NCBI GenBank assembly: GCA_011524575.1
Contig: WTKB01000142.1
Span: 2,138 to 9,266 of the forward strand
Direction of reading: 5' to 3'
Source of the DNA: Aquimarina sp.
GTDB taxonomy: Bacteria > Bacteroidota > Bacteroidia > Flavobacteriales > Flavobacteriaceae
Length of the DNA: 7,129 nt
Every line of letters begins with the position of its first letter. Position 1 is the first letter of the stretch. Below, in pieces: positions 6,999-7,129 of this stretch. Both the position numbers and the translations under genes were made by a program. The notes below the pieces were generated by a model. It was not told the DNA's origin. It searched no databases and saw only the letters and a program-made list of their open reading frames with translations.

Positions 6999-7048
6999 TA
7001 CTAATATTTGGTATAAATTATTACAATAATTTATACCAAATATTAGTA
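6999..7048. repeat. Near-perfect 50-bp AT-rich palindrome upstream of the DUF3810 gene
   Basis: Arms 6999-7022 and 7025-7048 are exact 24-bp reverse complements around the two bases AC (7023-7024). The arms start TACTAATATTTGGTATAAAT. The sequence is unrelated to the palindrome inside the MITE but has the same design: 22-24-bp perfect arms with a 2-bp centre. It ends 55 bp upstream of the preferred ATG of the DUF3810 gene. It could be a terminator or mRNA hairpin for a gene further right on the minus strand, an operator, or another foldback element. No flanking T-run is present. Confidence 0.9.
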
Positions 7049-7077
7049 TGGGTTAGAACTTGTTTGTATTCCGTTTA

Positions 7078-7129
7078 GAGCTTGTTTAAACTGAATACAA
7101 ACTGTAATTCAAAAGTTTAAGGTTTTGGT
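7078..7129. mobile_element. Second copy of the MITE end, truncated by the window edge
   Basis: The sequence begins GAGCTTGTTTAAACT, preceded by TTA (7075-7077), and matches 93-144 at 48 of 52 positions without gaps (differences at element positions 5, 16, 35 and 39). It is in the same orientation as the left copy, whose hairpin core would begin three bases beyond the last base shown here. The rest of the element should lie just outside the window. The flanking bases outside TTA differ from those of the left copy, which fits independent insertion at TTA sites. Confidence 0.75.

Noticed and set aside
93..7129. The five-gene block as a composite transposon carried between the two repeat copies
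   Set aside because: The copies are non-coding, no transposase is present, the intervening genes are core biosynthesis genes with uniform character, and the left copy has its own complete TTA duplication, so separate insertions are simpler.

Overview
This AT-rich window reads as chromosomal DNA of a member of the Bacteroidota, most likely Flavobacteriaceae. The grounds are the fused aspartokinase-homoserine dehydrogenase, a short glutamate 5-kinase without a PUA domain, a ProA whose whole sequence has the flavobacterial look, a DUF3810 membrane protein, starts without Shine-Dalgarno sequences, and candidate promoter elements of the TAnnTTTG type. The genus cannot be fixed by reading alone.

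All five complete genes lie on the minus strand, so transcription runs from high to low coordinates. In that order they are: a DUF3810 membrane protein with an HExxH metalloprotease motif (5864-6985 or 5864-6943); proA, gamma-glutamyl-phosphate reductase (4586-5797, apparently a TTG start); proB, glutamate 5-kinase, overlapping the end of proA; a 151-bp gap; thrA, aspartokinase I/homoserine dehydrogenase I (1203-3653); and thrB, homoserine kinase (259-1182), 20 bp further on. ProB and ProA perform the first two steps from glutamate to proline. ThrA and ThrB cover three steps of the aspartate-to-threonine route (aspartokinase, homoserine dehydrogenase, homoserine kinase). Threonine synthase (thrC), which commonly follows thrB, is not in the window.

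Both edges are non-coding and repeat-rich. At 93-246, starting 12 bp past the thrB stop, is a 154-bp foldback element with 15-bp terminal inverted repeats (GAGC[A/T]TGTTTAAACT) flanked by a direct TTA duplication. It is symmetrical without gaps around a perfect 22-bp-arm hairpin, and it reads as a non-autonomous miniature transposable element (MITE). At 7078-7129 a second copy of the same end, in the same orientation and also preceded by TTA, runs off the window; it matches the first at 48 of 52 positions. Between that copy and the DUF3810 gene is an unrelated, near-perfect 50-bp palindrome (6999-7048). A possible start of another minus-strand gene is cut by the left edge (1-25).

The genes are ordinary biosynthetic housekeeping. 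I found no defence system, CRISPR array, toxin or other new machinery. The content most worth a second look is the pair of foldback elements and palindromes bracketing the five-gene block.
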